Source of the DNA: Saprospiraceae bacterium
Lineage (GTDB): Bacteria > Bacteroidota > Bacteroidia > Chitinophagales > Saprospiraceae
Direction of reading: 5' to 3'
Assembly: GCA_020631635.1 (NCBI GenBank)
Contig: JAHDGW010000006.1
Location: 1 to 33,747, forward strand
Length of the DNA stretch: 33,747 nt
The first letter of the stretch is position 1, and each line of letters begins with the position of its first letter. Both the position numbers and the translations under genes were made by a program. Below, piece by piece: positions 16,208 to 25,195 of the stretch. Under the pieces are notes generated by a model that saw nothing but the letters and a program-made list of their open reading frames with translations, was not told where the DNA came from and ran no database searches.

Positions 16208-18667
16208 TTACCGAATCACCTCAAGTCGCTGATTGTATGAATGACCGTCAGTACAATTGAGTTGTAATAAATATATACCTGTATGGAGATCCTCCACATT
16301 GAGCATATAGTAAGACTGTAAGTTATCTTGAGGAACTGTAACTATTTTCATTAGCTTACCCATGATATCATAAATAGCAACTGACTCTACTGACTTCTCT
16401 GAATTATTGAAAACTGTTACTTGAGTCGAAACGGGGTTAGGGTACACAATGAGGTTATCTACAATATCGTCGTCAGACTCTTCTGCCGATCTATCCAATC
16501 TTAGATTAACCGTTGCATTGGTTGGCTGTAGTCCTATACCATTTCCATAAATATCCATAGATCTCACATTGGAGCTTTGAATATCGAATTCAAAATATTC
16601 CTGATCATCCCCTATTCTGAAACCATTTAAATCATCTTCTACGATAAATCCTAAAGTTCCTATAATTCCTTCTCCTACAATGCTATTATTTCCTGTTCTG
16701 GTAAAGGAGGTACGTATTTGACCCTCCGAAGGTTGGAATGTGAGTTCTAAGCTTGGACTTTGATTTGTAAACCATCCATCCTTATTATAATCTATAAAAA
16801 GACTAGATGAATCTATTAAATAATCTGGAATATTAAGCTGGAAACTAATACCCTGTAGATCTTGAATTAGTACTTGTTCATTACCTAAAACGATATCCAC
16901 CAATAGCCAGTCTCCCGAATCCACAACCGTAGATCTTGGCACAAAGCTTAGTGGGATATTGGATATTGCAGGAACATCATCACTGATAATATTATGTGAT
17001 TGACCAAAGTTATTTTCTACCCATATTGCATCATCAGAATTTAATACACCATCTCCATTGGCATCCACATATTTTGCATTAAGGCTACCAGACATAAAAC
17101 CTTGAGACCAATCATTAGCAAAAGATCCATGCCAATCATTATTCAATATTCTTGAGTCACCTGTACTACCGATGCAATAACCTAAAGGCAAAAGATCAAA
17201 CTCATCTACAATACCATCATTATTGCTATCTCCAGACCAAATACAATCATTGGCTATACATTCACATGATTCTTCAGAATCCTTGATAGTCATATTAACT
17301 TTGACGACCCTACAGGCATTAGATATATTCCCGCAAAACCTAAGTTCAAAATAATCGTCTCCGTAAAAATTCGGATTAGGCCTATACTCTACCAAATAAT
17401 TAGATTCATATTGCCCGCAGTCATTATCAACACTAGCTCCATGACCTCCTATATTGATCTGACCATTGGAAGGAGCAGATACGATAGTATATTCAAATTC
17501 ATCGACTGGAACATCGTAGTCTATATAAAAGGAAAGGTTCTTCGAAGTCTCAAAGGAATAAACCTCTGTTACCCTAGGCGCATACTCATCAATTTTGAGT
17601 AAAATATTAGCACTTTGATGCTCAAATCCGTTATATGCCGTGTACTCAAAGATTTTATATCCAGTTTCCCAAGGGAACGGGGTATAAGAAAATATACCTG
17701 AACTAATTTCTGTAAGCTGGGGTGAATACGATACGATAAATGCGTCATTTAGCACATCGTTTTCAGTCACATCAATAATCATTTCTTCGCCTACCATTAC
17801 GTATGCTTCATCATCTTTAACAAAAGGTAAACCTTCATCAAGGTCTCTTGAGTTAAGTATGACGTGATAATTAATGGAACCATTATCAAAAACTAAGGTA
17901 TCTATACCTTCCGAATTTGAAGTATATTGAAATCTCCCAGATCCTTGTTTGTCTAAAGCACCAAATAATGGCTGAGAATTAATGTAAGCTTCATTTTTCA
18001 ATATGATCTCGAATGAGCTCCCTACTTCTATATAATGAATTGTGGTATCCGCTGGGATATAATCTTCATGCCTAACTTTTATCATCCCCAAAGCAGAGCT
18101 ACCTAATGAATCCTCTACGATGTATTGTATCAATCCTAAATCTTGAGTATCCAAAATATCCAAAACCGATATGGAGTCGCTTGTATGTAATGTAGATACA
18201 ATATTTTTCTCATTAGCGATACCTGCGAGGCTAGCTTCATGAATGTTTAAATCATCATTTTCCATCGGATCGATCATGAAAGATGTACTTTGCACATCTA
18301 TAAAATCATCTTTTGCATTAATGATGCTACTAGCCATGAAAAAAGAAACCTCAGTGTAATGAGTAGGCCATACTCCCGGCACTGAACTATTACCGTAATA
18401 TTGGATTACAGTTTTATCTAAGCCCAGAAATAATTCATCTGAAATATACTCAAAGGCATAAACGTTATTACCTAAATAATTTTGCTCGAGTTTTCCATTA
18501 TCGACTACCTCAATGATTTGAGGTGTATTATTTGAAATAATATTGAAATGTATGGTATCCCCTTTTATCCCTTTGAAATTATACTCACTCGCATTTTGCT
18601 GACCATACAGATCTACTGACATGAATGCCAGCCAACTAAACATTATTATTAGATAATATCTGTACAT
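16208..18667 (-). CDS. Large T9SS-secreted protein with dockerin-like segment
   Basis: An 819-residue exported protein. It has a signal peptide (about 1-22, ending near YGQQ) and a C-terminal type-A T9SS sorting domain (about 738-819: NLIVYPNPVSTQVTVF, then IYDIMGKL and GIYLLQL), so it is expected on the cell surface or outside. Residues 115-460 contain several Ig/cadherin-like beta units (for example IIDVTENDVLND and PNPNFYGDDYFELRFCGN). Residues 478-555 hold two calcium-loop motifs (GDSNNDGIVDEFD, DANGDGVLNSDD), a dockerin-like pair. Residues 565-720 are a beta-rich region that may be cohesin-like. No catalytic domain is seen; adhesion or matrix roles are possible. It stands alone on its strand. 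Confidence 0.85.
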   Translation of the reverse strand: MYRYYLIIMFSWLAFMSVDLYGQQNASEYNFKGIKGDTIHFNIISNNTPQIIEVVDNGKLEQNYLGNNVYAFEYISDELFLGLDKTVIQYYGNSSVPGVWPTHYTEVSFFMASSIINAKDDFIDVQSTSFMIDPMENDDLNIHEASLAGIANEKNIVSTLHTSDSISVLDILDTQDLGLIQYIVEDSLGSSALGMIKVRHEDYIPADTTIHYIEVGSSFEIILKNEAYINSQPLFGALDKQGSGRFQYTSNSEGIDTLVFDNGSINYHVILNSRDLDEGLPFVKDDEAYVMVGEEMIIDVTENDVLNDAFIVSYSPQLTEISSGIFSYTPFPWETGYKIFEYTAYNGFEHQSANILLKIDEYAPRVTEVYSFETSKNLSFYIDYDVPVDEFEYTIVSAPSNGQINIGGHGASVDNDCGQYESNYLVEYRPNPNFYGDDYFELRFCGNISNACRVVKVNMTIKDSEESCECIANDCIWSGDSNNDGIVDEFDLLPLGYCIGSTGDSRILNNDWHGSFANDWSQGFMSGSLNAKYVDANGDGVLNSDDAIWVENNFGQSHNIISDDVPAISNIPLSFVPRSTVVDSGDWLLVDIVLGNEQVLIQDLQGISFQLNIPDYLIDSSSLFIDYNKDGWFTNQSPSLELTFQPSEGQIRTSFTRTGNNSIVGEGIIGTLGFIVEDDLNGFRIGDDQEYFEFDIQSSNVRSMDIYGNGIGLQPTNATVNLRLDRSAEESDDDIVDNLIVYPNPVSTQVTVFNNSEKSVESVAIYDIMGKLMKIVTVPQDNLQSYYMLNVEDLHTGIYLLQLNCTDGHSYNQRLEVIR

Positions 18668-18802
18668 GAGTTTTTACTTTCACCACAAATAACGTGATTT
18701 TTTTTGGAAAGACCGTCATATAGAGAAAATAAATATATTTAAATAGATGAATTATACTACTTTTATAATCATCAAGTTAATCGTAATCTGAGAACTGAAA
18801 GA

Positions 18803-20221
18803 ATGGATATCAAAGCTGTACAGATAATAAAAAGCTTCTCTAAAGTAGAGCGAAATCGCTTAACCAAATTTATAGATTCTCCTTACTTTAACAGTAACGA
18901 CAAACTCTCTGCCTATTATCACAGTTTTATAAATAACGTAAACTCTATACAAGAGCCTAGCCTTCAAGATAGCGCTTGTTCTATCTACAATAAAAAGTTG
19001 AGCAAAGATGAATTCAATAAAATCAATCATGCCTTACTTGAATTAGTTACTCAATATCTACAACAGGAAAACTTAAAGTCAAAGAAGCTACTCCTTGAAA
19101 ACCTGTTAGTAAACGAAGTAATAAAAAGAAAAATTGAACTACTTGAAAAGCAAGCGTTCAAACAAGCTGAACGAACTAAAAAAAGAGCACTCGAACGTTC
19201 ATTTGATCACTTATTGGAATCATATAGGCTAGAGCACTATCGATTCATGAATACCAGTGAGTTTGAACGGAAGGTAAAGTCTAAAAGGAATTTTTCTGGT
19301 GAAGAAATCAATTCGATAAATCAATCCTTAAATGATTTGTTTGCGACAGAAAAGCTAAGAGTCTATTGTATGTATTTGTCTTGGAACAGAGTCGTAGGCT
19401 TAAAAATAGAATTTCCGCTTATCAAATATGTAGAACGTTGGGTGAAAAATAATAACACCAAGCCATTAACCCAAATCTATTATCTGGTCTCCAAGACGTT
19501 TACTGATTTTGAAAATGATACGCATTACTACGAGTTGAAAAAGCTTTTAGAGAGTAATAAGGATACCTTTAACGCTAATGAAGGAAGGATAATTTACGAT
19601 GCTATCCTTAATTATTGTATTCAAAAAACAAATATTGGTGAAGCATCATTTCAAGAAGAATTATTGACCGCATATATAAATTCTCTAGAACAAGGATATC
19701 TACTTGTCAACAATCAACTTAGTCCAACATCATTCAGAAATATATGCTTCATTGGTACTAGGCTCAAGAGATTTGATTGGGTAGAAAGTTTTATCAATAA
19801 ATATAACGCCTTATTACCACTAGAATTTAGAAAGAATGCACTGACATTCAACCAAGCTAGACTAGCCTTCTATAGGAAAGATTATTTGATGGTACTTGAG
19901 CTCTTAAATCAAGTCGAATATGAAGACATTGGGTACAATCTAAATTCTAAGACTCTAATGCTTGCATCGTATTATGAACTAGATGAATATCTATCCTTGA
20001 CTTCACTTATCGAGAGCTTTAGAGCATACATAAGGCGATTAAAAGGAACTACTAAAGAGCGTAAATCATTTTATATGGACCTCTTGAAATATACTCAAAA
20101 GTTGACCAAGATTGAGCCAAGAGACCGCAAAGCGCTTATCAAGCTGAAAGAAGAAGTGACTCATAAAAAAGGAGTTGTCAATAAGCAGTGGCTTTTAGAA
20201 AAAATAGAAGAACTACTCTAA
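18803..20221 (+). CDS. Unrecognised helical protein, possible lineage-specific family
   Basis: A 472-residue protein that I do not recognise by function. It has no signal peptide or membrane segment, so it is probably cytosolic. It is very rich in Lys, Glu, Leu and Asn and appears almost entirely alpha-helical, with a TPR-like feel in the second half (for example RLAFYRKDYLMVLELLNQVEY followed by MLASYYELDEYL). The N-terminus (IKSFSKVERNRLTKFIDSPYFNSND) and the C-terminal KKGVVNKQWLLEKIEELL are distinctive. I have an unverified impression of similar proteins in Saprospiraceae. It shares a divergent promoter region with the T9SS gene, and its last four bases overlap the convergent DUF5686 gene. 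Confidence 0.8.
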   Translation: MDIKAVQIIKSFSKVERNRLTKFIDSPYFNSNDKLSAYYHSFINNVNSIQEPSLQDSACSIYNKKLSKDEFNKINHALLELVTQYLQQENLKSKKLLLENLLVNEVIKRKIELLEKQAFKQAERTKKRALERSFDHLLESYRLEHYRFMNTSEFERKVKSKRNFSGEEINSINQSLNDLFATEKLRVYCMYLSWNRVVGLKIEFPLIKYVERWVKNNNTKPLTQIYYLVSKTFTDFENDTHYYELKKLLESNKDTFNANEGRIIYDAILNYCIQKTNIGEASFQEELLTAYINSLEQGYLLVNNQLSPTSFRNICFIGTRLKRFDWVESFINKYNALLPLEFRKNALTFNQARLAFYRKDYLMVLELLNQVEYEDIGYNLNSKTLMLASYYELDEYLSLTSLIESFRAYIRRLKGTTKERKSFYMDLLKYTQKLTKIEPRDRKALIKLKEEVTHKKGVVNKQWLLEKIEELL

Positions 20222-22785
20222 AACTCCACCTGTGCTCTCGCTCTGATAGCTAATCCCTTATTACCCCATAAGGCAGGTACATCTGGATTATCGAGATAGG
20301 TAAACCTTTGTACAAAATCTACTCTCAGAAATTTCAAAATATTGCTGAAGCCAATGTTGGCTTCGACATAAGGCTCTTTGCCAAATGTGAAAGTTCTTTG
20401 TTGATCATTCTGATCTCTAGGAAATTGAATAAGTGTAGGATCGATATCTGGATTGTCATCATCTCGTGTAGATCCATAATATACCTTTAGACCTACAATT
20501 TCTCGCAATTTAAGATGTTTGATGAGAGGTATATTATTCAAGAAATACCCATAGAAATAATGCTCTACTTGAAAACTCGCAAACTGATCAGCAGTGAACT
20601 CTAAAAAATTCATGAGATTGAAGGAAGAGAGTTGATAAATATAGGTCTGATTTCCTCTGGGAAGCCAATGCAGTATGTACGGTATATTACCCCAGAGTTT
20701 ACCCGCCTCCATATTGATATTCGTAGTTCCTAGTTCCGTCCATTCAATTTGCTTAAAAAGAGTGGCATACAATTTATGATAATCATGCTCACCTCCAAGT
20801 ACATTAGCAAGTCCACGAGCATATTGTAAAGTAAGTATTGGAAATTCATTTTGAAGTTGGACTCTAGCATCTTTACCTTGTAGAAACTGCTCATTAGGAG
20901 CATATCTCAAACGTATAAAAGGCTCAGTGGTACGTACATTACCCGCAGCAACTATTTGCTCCAGCTCCTCATCATATCGATCAAAACTCAATGAGCCGAT
21001 TGCTTCTCGATCCCTAAATCTTGCTCCCAATTCAATTGAAAAAGGACTGCGATCGCTTTCTCGCAAATAACTAAACTCCAAACGAGTAGTGAGTAACATA
21101 CGTGTAGCTTCTCCTCTTCTAAAGGATAAAAATATATTTTCAGGATTAAAATTCTCTAACTCCTGACCTGGGAAAGAGCTTGCCTCCTCTACAGAAATTG
21201 AGAATTCATGTTTGGGACTCTGAAACCAATCCTTATTGAAGCTATATACAGCTCTGCCAAACCATTTCCAGTTTTCAGTTTTGGTAGCATAGGAAATATC
21301 ACCGATCAGTCTTAGTTTTTTTGAAAAGTCGAATTTAGTACTTATCCCAAACCTTAAAGTCCAATCTTCTACTTGATTGTAATTGGCGAAATTGGCTACT
21401 TTTCCTATCTCGAAATACTTTAAAGGAATATATCCAGTAGTCGCAATATTCAAAGCTGTTACATACGTCTGATATCTCCTGTTATTGCGCAGTGTATCCA
21501 TCATCTGGTAGAGTTCCAAATCACTTTTACCTAGGGGTACCAATCGATTACTTTGCCAAAAGTCTTCTCCTTGTTCTAGTCCTTTATCATTTAGAATAAT
21601 CTCTTCAGTACCAGAAAATATAGACTTATCCTGCGGTGCATCAAAAGAGAAATTACTCCGATGTAAGCTTCGGTTTCCAAAAAAACCAATCCCATTATTT
21701 GTCAAAGAGTAATCAATGACAACTTCATCTTTTGTTATTAAAAATCGGCCTTCATATTCTTTAAATTCTTGATCGATACTTAAATCTCTTACAAAATTAA
21801 GATTGATGCCATTGATGATCCCCATCTTTACTTTTAATATAGAATACCTGTCATCATTGGAGATAAATAGATTTCCTGTAAATCCCATATCCCCTTTATC
21901 CTCTGGTATAAAAGCAAGATTTATAGCACTCTTACCATTGATATAGGTAGTATCCTGAATGTAGTATCTATAGAAATCTACCCCATTGCTACTTATAGGA
22001 CTGACAAAATTATTTTCGATAAGTTGGATCTCGTCTTCATAGATATCAATATCGGTATAGAGTAAATCGATAATATCATTTAGGCTATTGGCATCTACTT
22101 GATCGTTCACTTTTGAATAATTGACACCATATCTGATTTCTCTATTGATGTAACCTTCTCTTTTGTGATACTTTGTACTAGAAATTTCTCTAATAAATAC
22201 TGGTAAGTATGTCCGTCCATTGATTTCGCTCGTATCTATATATTCCCATAGGAAATCAAAATCCCTCAAAAATCTACGATTTTTGAATTTATCAGTAATA
22301 TTATTGATATCCAATCTTACCTTATCGTATTGATCATAAGAATAATATTCCTCTTCTTTTAAATGATTTTTACCCTTATTAGCTAGGACTTTTTTCATGA
22401 GCTCTAGAGAAGGATTGTTCTTTTTGGAATACTTTGTTTTATCGGCAATAATGTTGACAGTATTGAGCCGTAGACCCTCTGGTTCGAGATAAAAATCTTT
22501 GTTTATCCGTGTTCCTTTAGGCACATATACTTTAAGATCTTGGTACCCTATATAGTCTATCAAAAGAGTATCACTTGGAAATCTCGTATGAAGCTTAAAT
22601 CGACCATCCAGATCTGTAGAAGTACCTACTGCCGTACCTACGTAACTGATATTGACAAAAGCTAGAGGTTCTTTAGTTTCTTTATCAAATACCTGACCCT
22701 TGACTCTCGTGACTTCTTGAGCCAGACCCATCGTAGAAAATAAAAGAAAAGAAAATATGAGATTAATAGAAGAGTAATAATTCAC
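20218..22785 (-). CDS. DUF5686 / carboxypeptidase-regulatory-like outer-membrane protein
   Basis: An 855-residue exported protein. It has a signal peptide (about 1-22, GLAQ), then a CarboxypepD_reg-like beta domain (about 26-110: VKGQVFDKETKEPLAFVNISYVG, starting with VKGQVF), then the long DUF5686 region. The second half has many alternating aromatic/polar strands and ends in a C-terminal phenylalanine (RAQVEF), typical of an outer-membrane beta-barrel. The start codon is GTG; an in-frame stop lies a few codons upstream and no ATG is available. The role of the family is not known; it is thought to be surface or TonB-related by domain company only. Confidence 0.83.
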   Translation of the reverse strand: MNYYSSINLIFSFLLFSTMGLAQEVTRVKGQVFDKETKEPLAFVNISYVGTAVGTSTDLDGRFKLHTRFPSDTLLIDYIGYQDLKVYVPKGTRINKDFYLEPEGLRLNTVNIIADKTKYSKKNNPSLELMKKVLANKGKNHLKEEEYYSYDQYDKVRLDINNITDKFKNRRFLRDFDFLWEYIDTSEINGRTYLPVFIREISSTKYHKREGYINREIRYGVNYSKVNDQVDANSLNDIIDLLYTDIDIYEDEIQLIENNFVSPISSNGVDFYRYYIQDTTYINGKSAINLAFIPEDKGDMGFTGNLFISNDDRYSILKVKMGIINGINLNFVRDLSIDQEFKEYEGRFLITKDEVVIDYSLTNNGIGFFGNRSLHRSNFSFDAPQDKSIFSGTEEIILNDKGLEQGEDFWQSNRLVPLGKSDLELYQMMDTLRNNRRYQTYVTALNIATTGYIPLKYFEIGKVANFANYNQVEDWTLRFGISTKFDFSKKLRLIGDISYATKTENWKWFGRAVYSFNKDWFQSPKHEFSISVEEASSFPGQELENFNPENIFLSFRRGEATRMLLTTRLEFSYLRESDRSPFSIELGARFRDREAIGSLSFDRYDEELEQIVAAGNVRTTEPFIRLRYAPNEQFLQGKDARVQLQNEFPILTLQYARGLANVLGGEHDYHKLYATLFKQIEWTELGTTNINMEAGKLWGNIPYILHWLPRGNQTYIYQLSSFNLMNFLEFTADQFASFQVEHYFYGYFLNNIPLIKHLKLREIVGLKVYYGSTRDDDNPDIDPTLIQFPRDQNDQQRTFTFGKEPYVEANIGFSNILKFLRVDFVQRFTYLDNPDVPALWGNKGLAIRARAQVEF

Positions 22786-22869
22786 GTGAGCTACAATGAT
22801 TTACAATTAGATGTTACAACAACGATCTATAACTTAGAAATGTTGAAAACTTTATAAAAAATTAAGCCA

Positions 22870-22877
22870 CAAAGCTA
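22870..22877 (-). promoter_or_regulatory. Candidate -7 element for the DUF5686 gene
   Basis: The minus strand reads TAGCTTTG, the same octamer as upstream of fabD. It predicts a leader of roughly 80 bases. No -33 element is clear. Confidence 0.45.
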
Positions 22878-22955
22878 AATACCTTTCTCTCTTTTATAGA
22901 ACGAAAAAAGGAAGATTCTGACCTATTGTAGATATACGAGCTTGAGCAGGGTATA

Positions 22956-23648
22956 TTAATCTATGAGTGAAACACCATTGATATCAGTAGTCAGTACATC
23001 ACTCATCAAATCAAACCAAGGGCGCAAACTTATATAGTCTTCAACAACCGAATCTAGAAATCCTCCAGAAAGCACCTCTTTGTCTGAGTAGTTTTTCGCA
23101 AAAAAATATGATTTATACCTCAATAGGTCTATCGCAGGATCATCCTTTTTGTATCCTTTGGGCGCAGTCTTTACTTGATCGCCTTGCAGCGACCCAAATC
23201 TTTCCAGGAGTTTATCATTTTTAAAAACATCTCTAAATGCTTCGGTGTCATGAGCAATTTCGTGTCTGATCCTTGCTAAGTCTTTGGAATCAGGTTTCCA
23301 AAACCCTCCTCCGATAAAGGTCTGACCATTCGGTTGGATAGCGAAATAATAGCCGCCACGTAATCTAGCGGTATCTCGCTTTAATTGCCCAGAAAAACCA
23401 TTTTTATATGGTGTCTTATCCTTCGAAAAACGAACATCTCGATATATCCGAAATAAAATCTTTTTACCAGTCTGATCTACAATCTGATCATGCTTTGACA
23501 TTTCCTTTTTTAAATCATCAGCAAATGAGATCATGTTTTCATGCGCGATGATGTACCTCGCTTTTTGATCAGCAAACCAAGGTTTATTATTGTTTTTCGC
23601 CAAATCTTTTAAAAAGGATAAAGTCTCTTTAGCAATCAGAGTAGACAT
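22956..23648 (-). CDS. DUF2461 (TIGR02453) family protein
   Basis: A 230-residue soluble protein of the DUF2461 family. Family signatures: LSFLKDLAKNNNKPWF near the N-terminus, RIYRDVRFSKDKTPYKNGFSG with the characteristic basic and aromatic residues, and GGYYFAIQPNGQTFIGGGFW. The middle APKGYKKDDPAIDLLRYKSY is also typical. No function is established for the family. It is downstream of dihydroorotase on the same strand with an 89-base gap, so it could share a transcript, but a functional link is not implied. Confidence 0.88.
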   Translation of the reverse strand: MSTLIAKETLSFLKDLAKNNNKPWFADQKARYIIAHENMISFADDLKKEMSKHDQIVDQTGKKILFRIYRDVRFSKDKTPYKNGFSGQLKRDTARLRGGYYFAIQPNGQTFIGGGFWKPDSKDLARIRHEIAHDTEAFRDVFKNDKLLERFGSLQGDQVKTAPKGYKKDDPAIDLLRYKSYFFAKNYSDKEVLSGGFLDSVVEDYISLRPWFDLMSDVLTTDINGVSLID

Positions 23649-23737
23649 AGTTATGATTTTGCAAAGGCATATTTTTGGGTAAAATTAGAAATCGCTGGTA
23701 ATATTGCCATAAATATTGGCAATTGGGTTTTATACGT

Positions 23738-25075
23738 TTAAGATGGAATATCAAAAGAACAGCGTTGCCCATGCCCATGTTCAAAATACTGACCTTCGTC
23801 ATAGACTTTATATCCGTTGACATAAGTTGACTTGACTGATCCCTTAAAGGTTTTTCCTTCTAATGGCGACCAACCACATTTATATGCAATATTGGACTTA
23901 TCTATAGTATAGTTCTTAGTGGGGTCTACGAGTACAAGATCGGCGAAATTTCCCTCTCTAATATATCCTCGGTCTTCAACATGAAAACATTCAGCGGGTG
24001 CATGACACATCTTTTCAATAATTCTCTCTTTGGTGATCATACCCCTGTGGTAAAAATCTAACATTATATGAAGACTATGCTGTACGAGTGGTAAGCCGCT
24101 AGGCGCCTGCATGAATGGTTTAGATTTTTCTTCTATGGTATGTGGTGCATGATCGGTTGCGATGATATCCAATCGATCATCTAGCAGCGCCTGAAATAAG
24201 GCTTCTTTATTCACCTTTTCTTTGATCGCTGGATTACATTTAATTTTATTACCCAGTTGAGCATATTGCTCAGCATCGAAGTATAGGTGATGGACACAGA
24301 CCTCTGATGTTATTCTTTTTTCGGATAAAGGGATATCATTGGTAAAAAGATCAATCTCATCCTGAGTAGAAATATGCAGTATATGGAGTCTAGTATTATA
24401 TCGCTTAGCCAAGTCAACCGCTAAGCTAGACGACAGCAAGCAACCTGTGGCATTTCGAATGATCGGATGATAGCTTGCATCAAGTTGATCACCAAACTCC
24501 TTGGTATAAAATTCTATATTTTGCTTTATGGTTTCCTCATCTTCGCAATGTGTAGCGATGAGCAATGGTACTTCCTTAAACAATGACTCTAGTGCAGTAC
24601 GATTATCGACAAGCATCTTACCCGTACTCGACCCCATAAATATTTTTACTCCACATACCTGCTTCCCATCTGTCTTTAGTACTTCTTCCAAATTATCATT
24701 GGAGGCTCCCATGAAAAATGAGTAATTGGCAAATGAAGATGCTGCAGCAATATCATACTTATCCTGCAATAGCTCTTGGGTCAATGCCGCGGGTTTGGTA
24801 TTAGGCATTTCAAAAAATGTAGTCGTACCTCCAGCGACTGCTGCCCTTGATTCGGAATGGATATTGGCCTTATGTGTAAGGCCTGGTTCTCTGAAATGTA
24901 CCTGATCATCAATAATACCTGGCATCATCCACAATCCCTCACAGTTCACCTCGGCATCGGCATGAGTAGCTATCGATGGGGCAATTTTTTCAATTTTGTC
25001 ATTCACGACCAAAACGTCAGCCTCTTTTGATATACCATCCGAGATCACCAAAGCATTACGGAATATAGTCTTCAT
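23738..25075 (-). CDS. pyrC: Dihydroorotase, class I type
   Basis: This amidohydrolase closes carbamoyl-aspartate to dihydroorotate, the third step of pyrimidine synthesis. The frame is open to a TTG at 25084; I choose the ATG at 25075, which gives 445 residues. Motifs: DDQVHFREPGLTHKA (56-70), the carboxylated-lysine candidate Lys144 (GVKIFMGSSTG), His176 (ATHCED), His234 (ILHIST) and Asp308 (ATDHAPH). The first His of the usual HxH metal motif is Gln58 here (QVH). From memory this substitution is widespread in Bacteroidota dihydroorotases, so it probably does not mean inactivity. An allantoinase or hydantoinase is a less likely alternative. Confidence 0.9.
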   Translation of the reverse strand: MKTIFRNALVISDGISKEADVLVVNDKIEKIAPSIATHADAEVNCEGLWMMPGIIDDQVHFREPGLTHKANIHSESRAAVAGGTTTFFEMPNTKPAALTQELLQDKYDIAAASSFANYSFFMGASNDNLEEVLKTDGKQVCGVKIFMGSSTGKMLVDNRTALESLFKEVPLLIATHCEDEETIKQNIEFYTKEFGDQLDASYHPIIRNATGCLLSSSLAVDLAKRYNTRLHILHISTQDEIDLFTNDIPLSEKRITSEVCVHHLYFDAEQYAQLGNKIKCNPAIKEKVNKEALFQALLDDRLDIIATDHAPHTIEEKSKPFMQAPSGLPLVQHSLHIMLDFYHRGMITKERIIEKMCHAPAECFHVEDRGYIREGNFADLVLVDPTKNYTIDKSNIAYKCGWSPLEGKTFKGSVKSTYVNGYKVYDEGQYFEHGHGQRCSFDIPS

Positions 25076-25195
25076 GTGTTTCAATTTTCCTCTAATATGA
25101 TGAATAATCTAGTTTCCAAAATTTATTATCCACGAAAATCCTATTACCTATTGCATTTTGTTCCATTTGCCCGCTACATTATGTAATATTATGAA

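Noticed and set aside
23629-23823. Minus-strand frame of 64 codons after dihydroorotase
   Set aside because: It is mostly a shifted frame of the end of the dihydroorotase gene with no family features.
25076-25084. TTG start for dihydroorotase
   Set aside because: An ATG three codons downstream fits the family start better.
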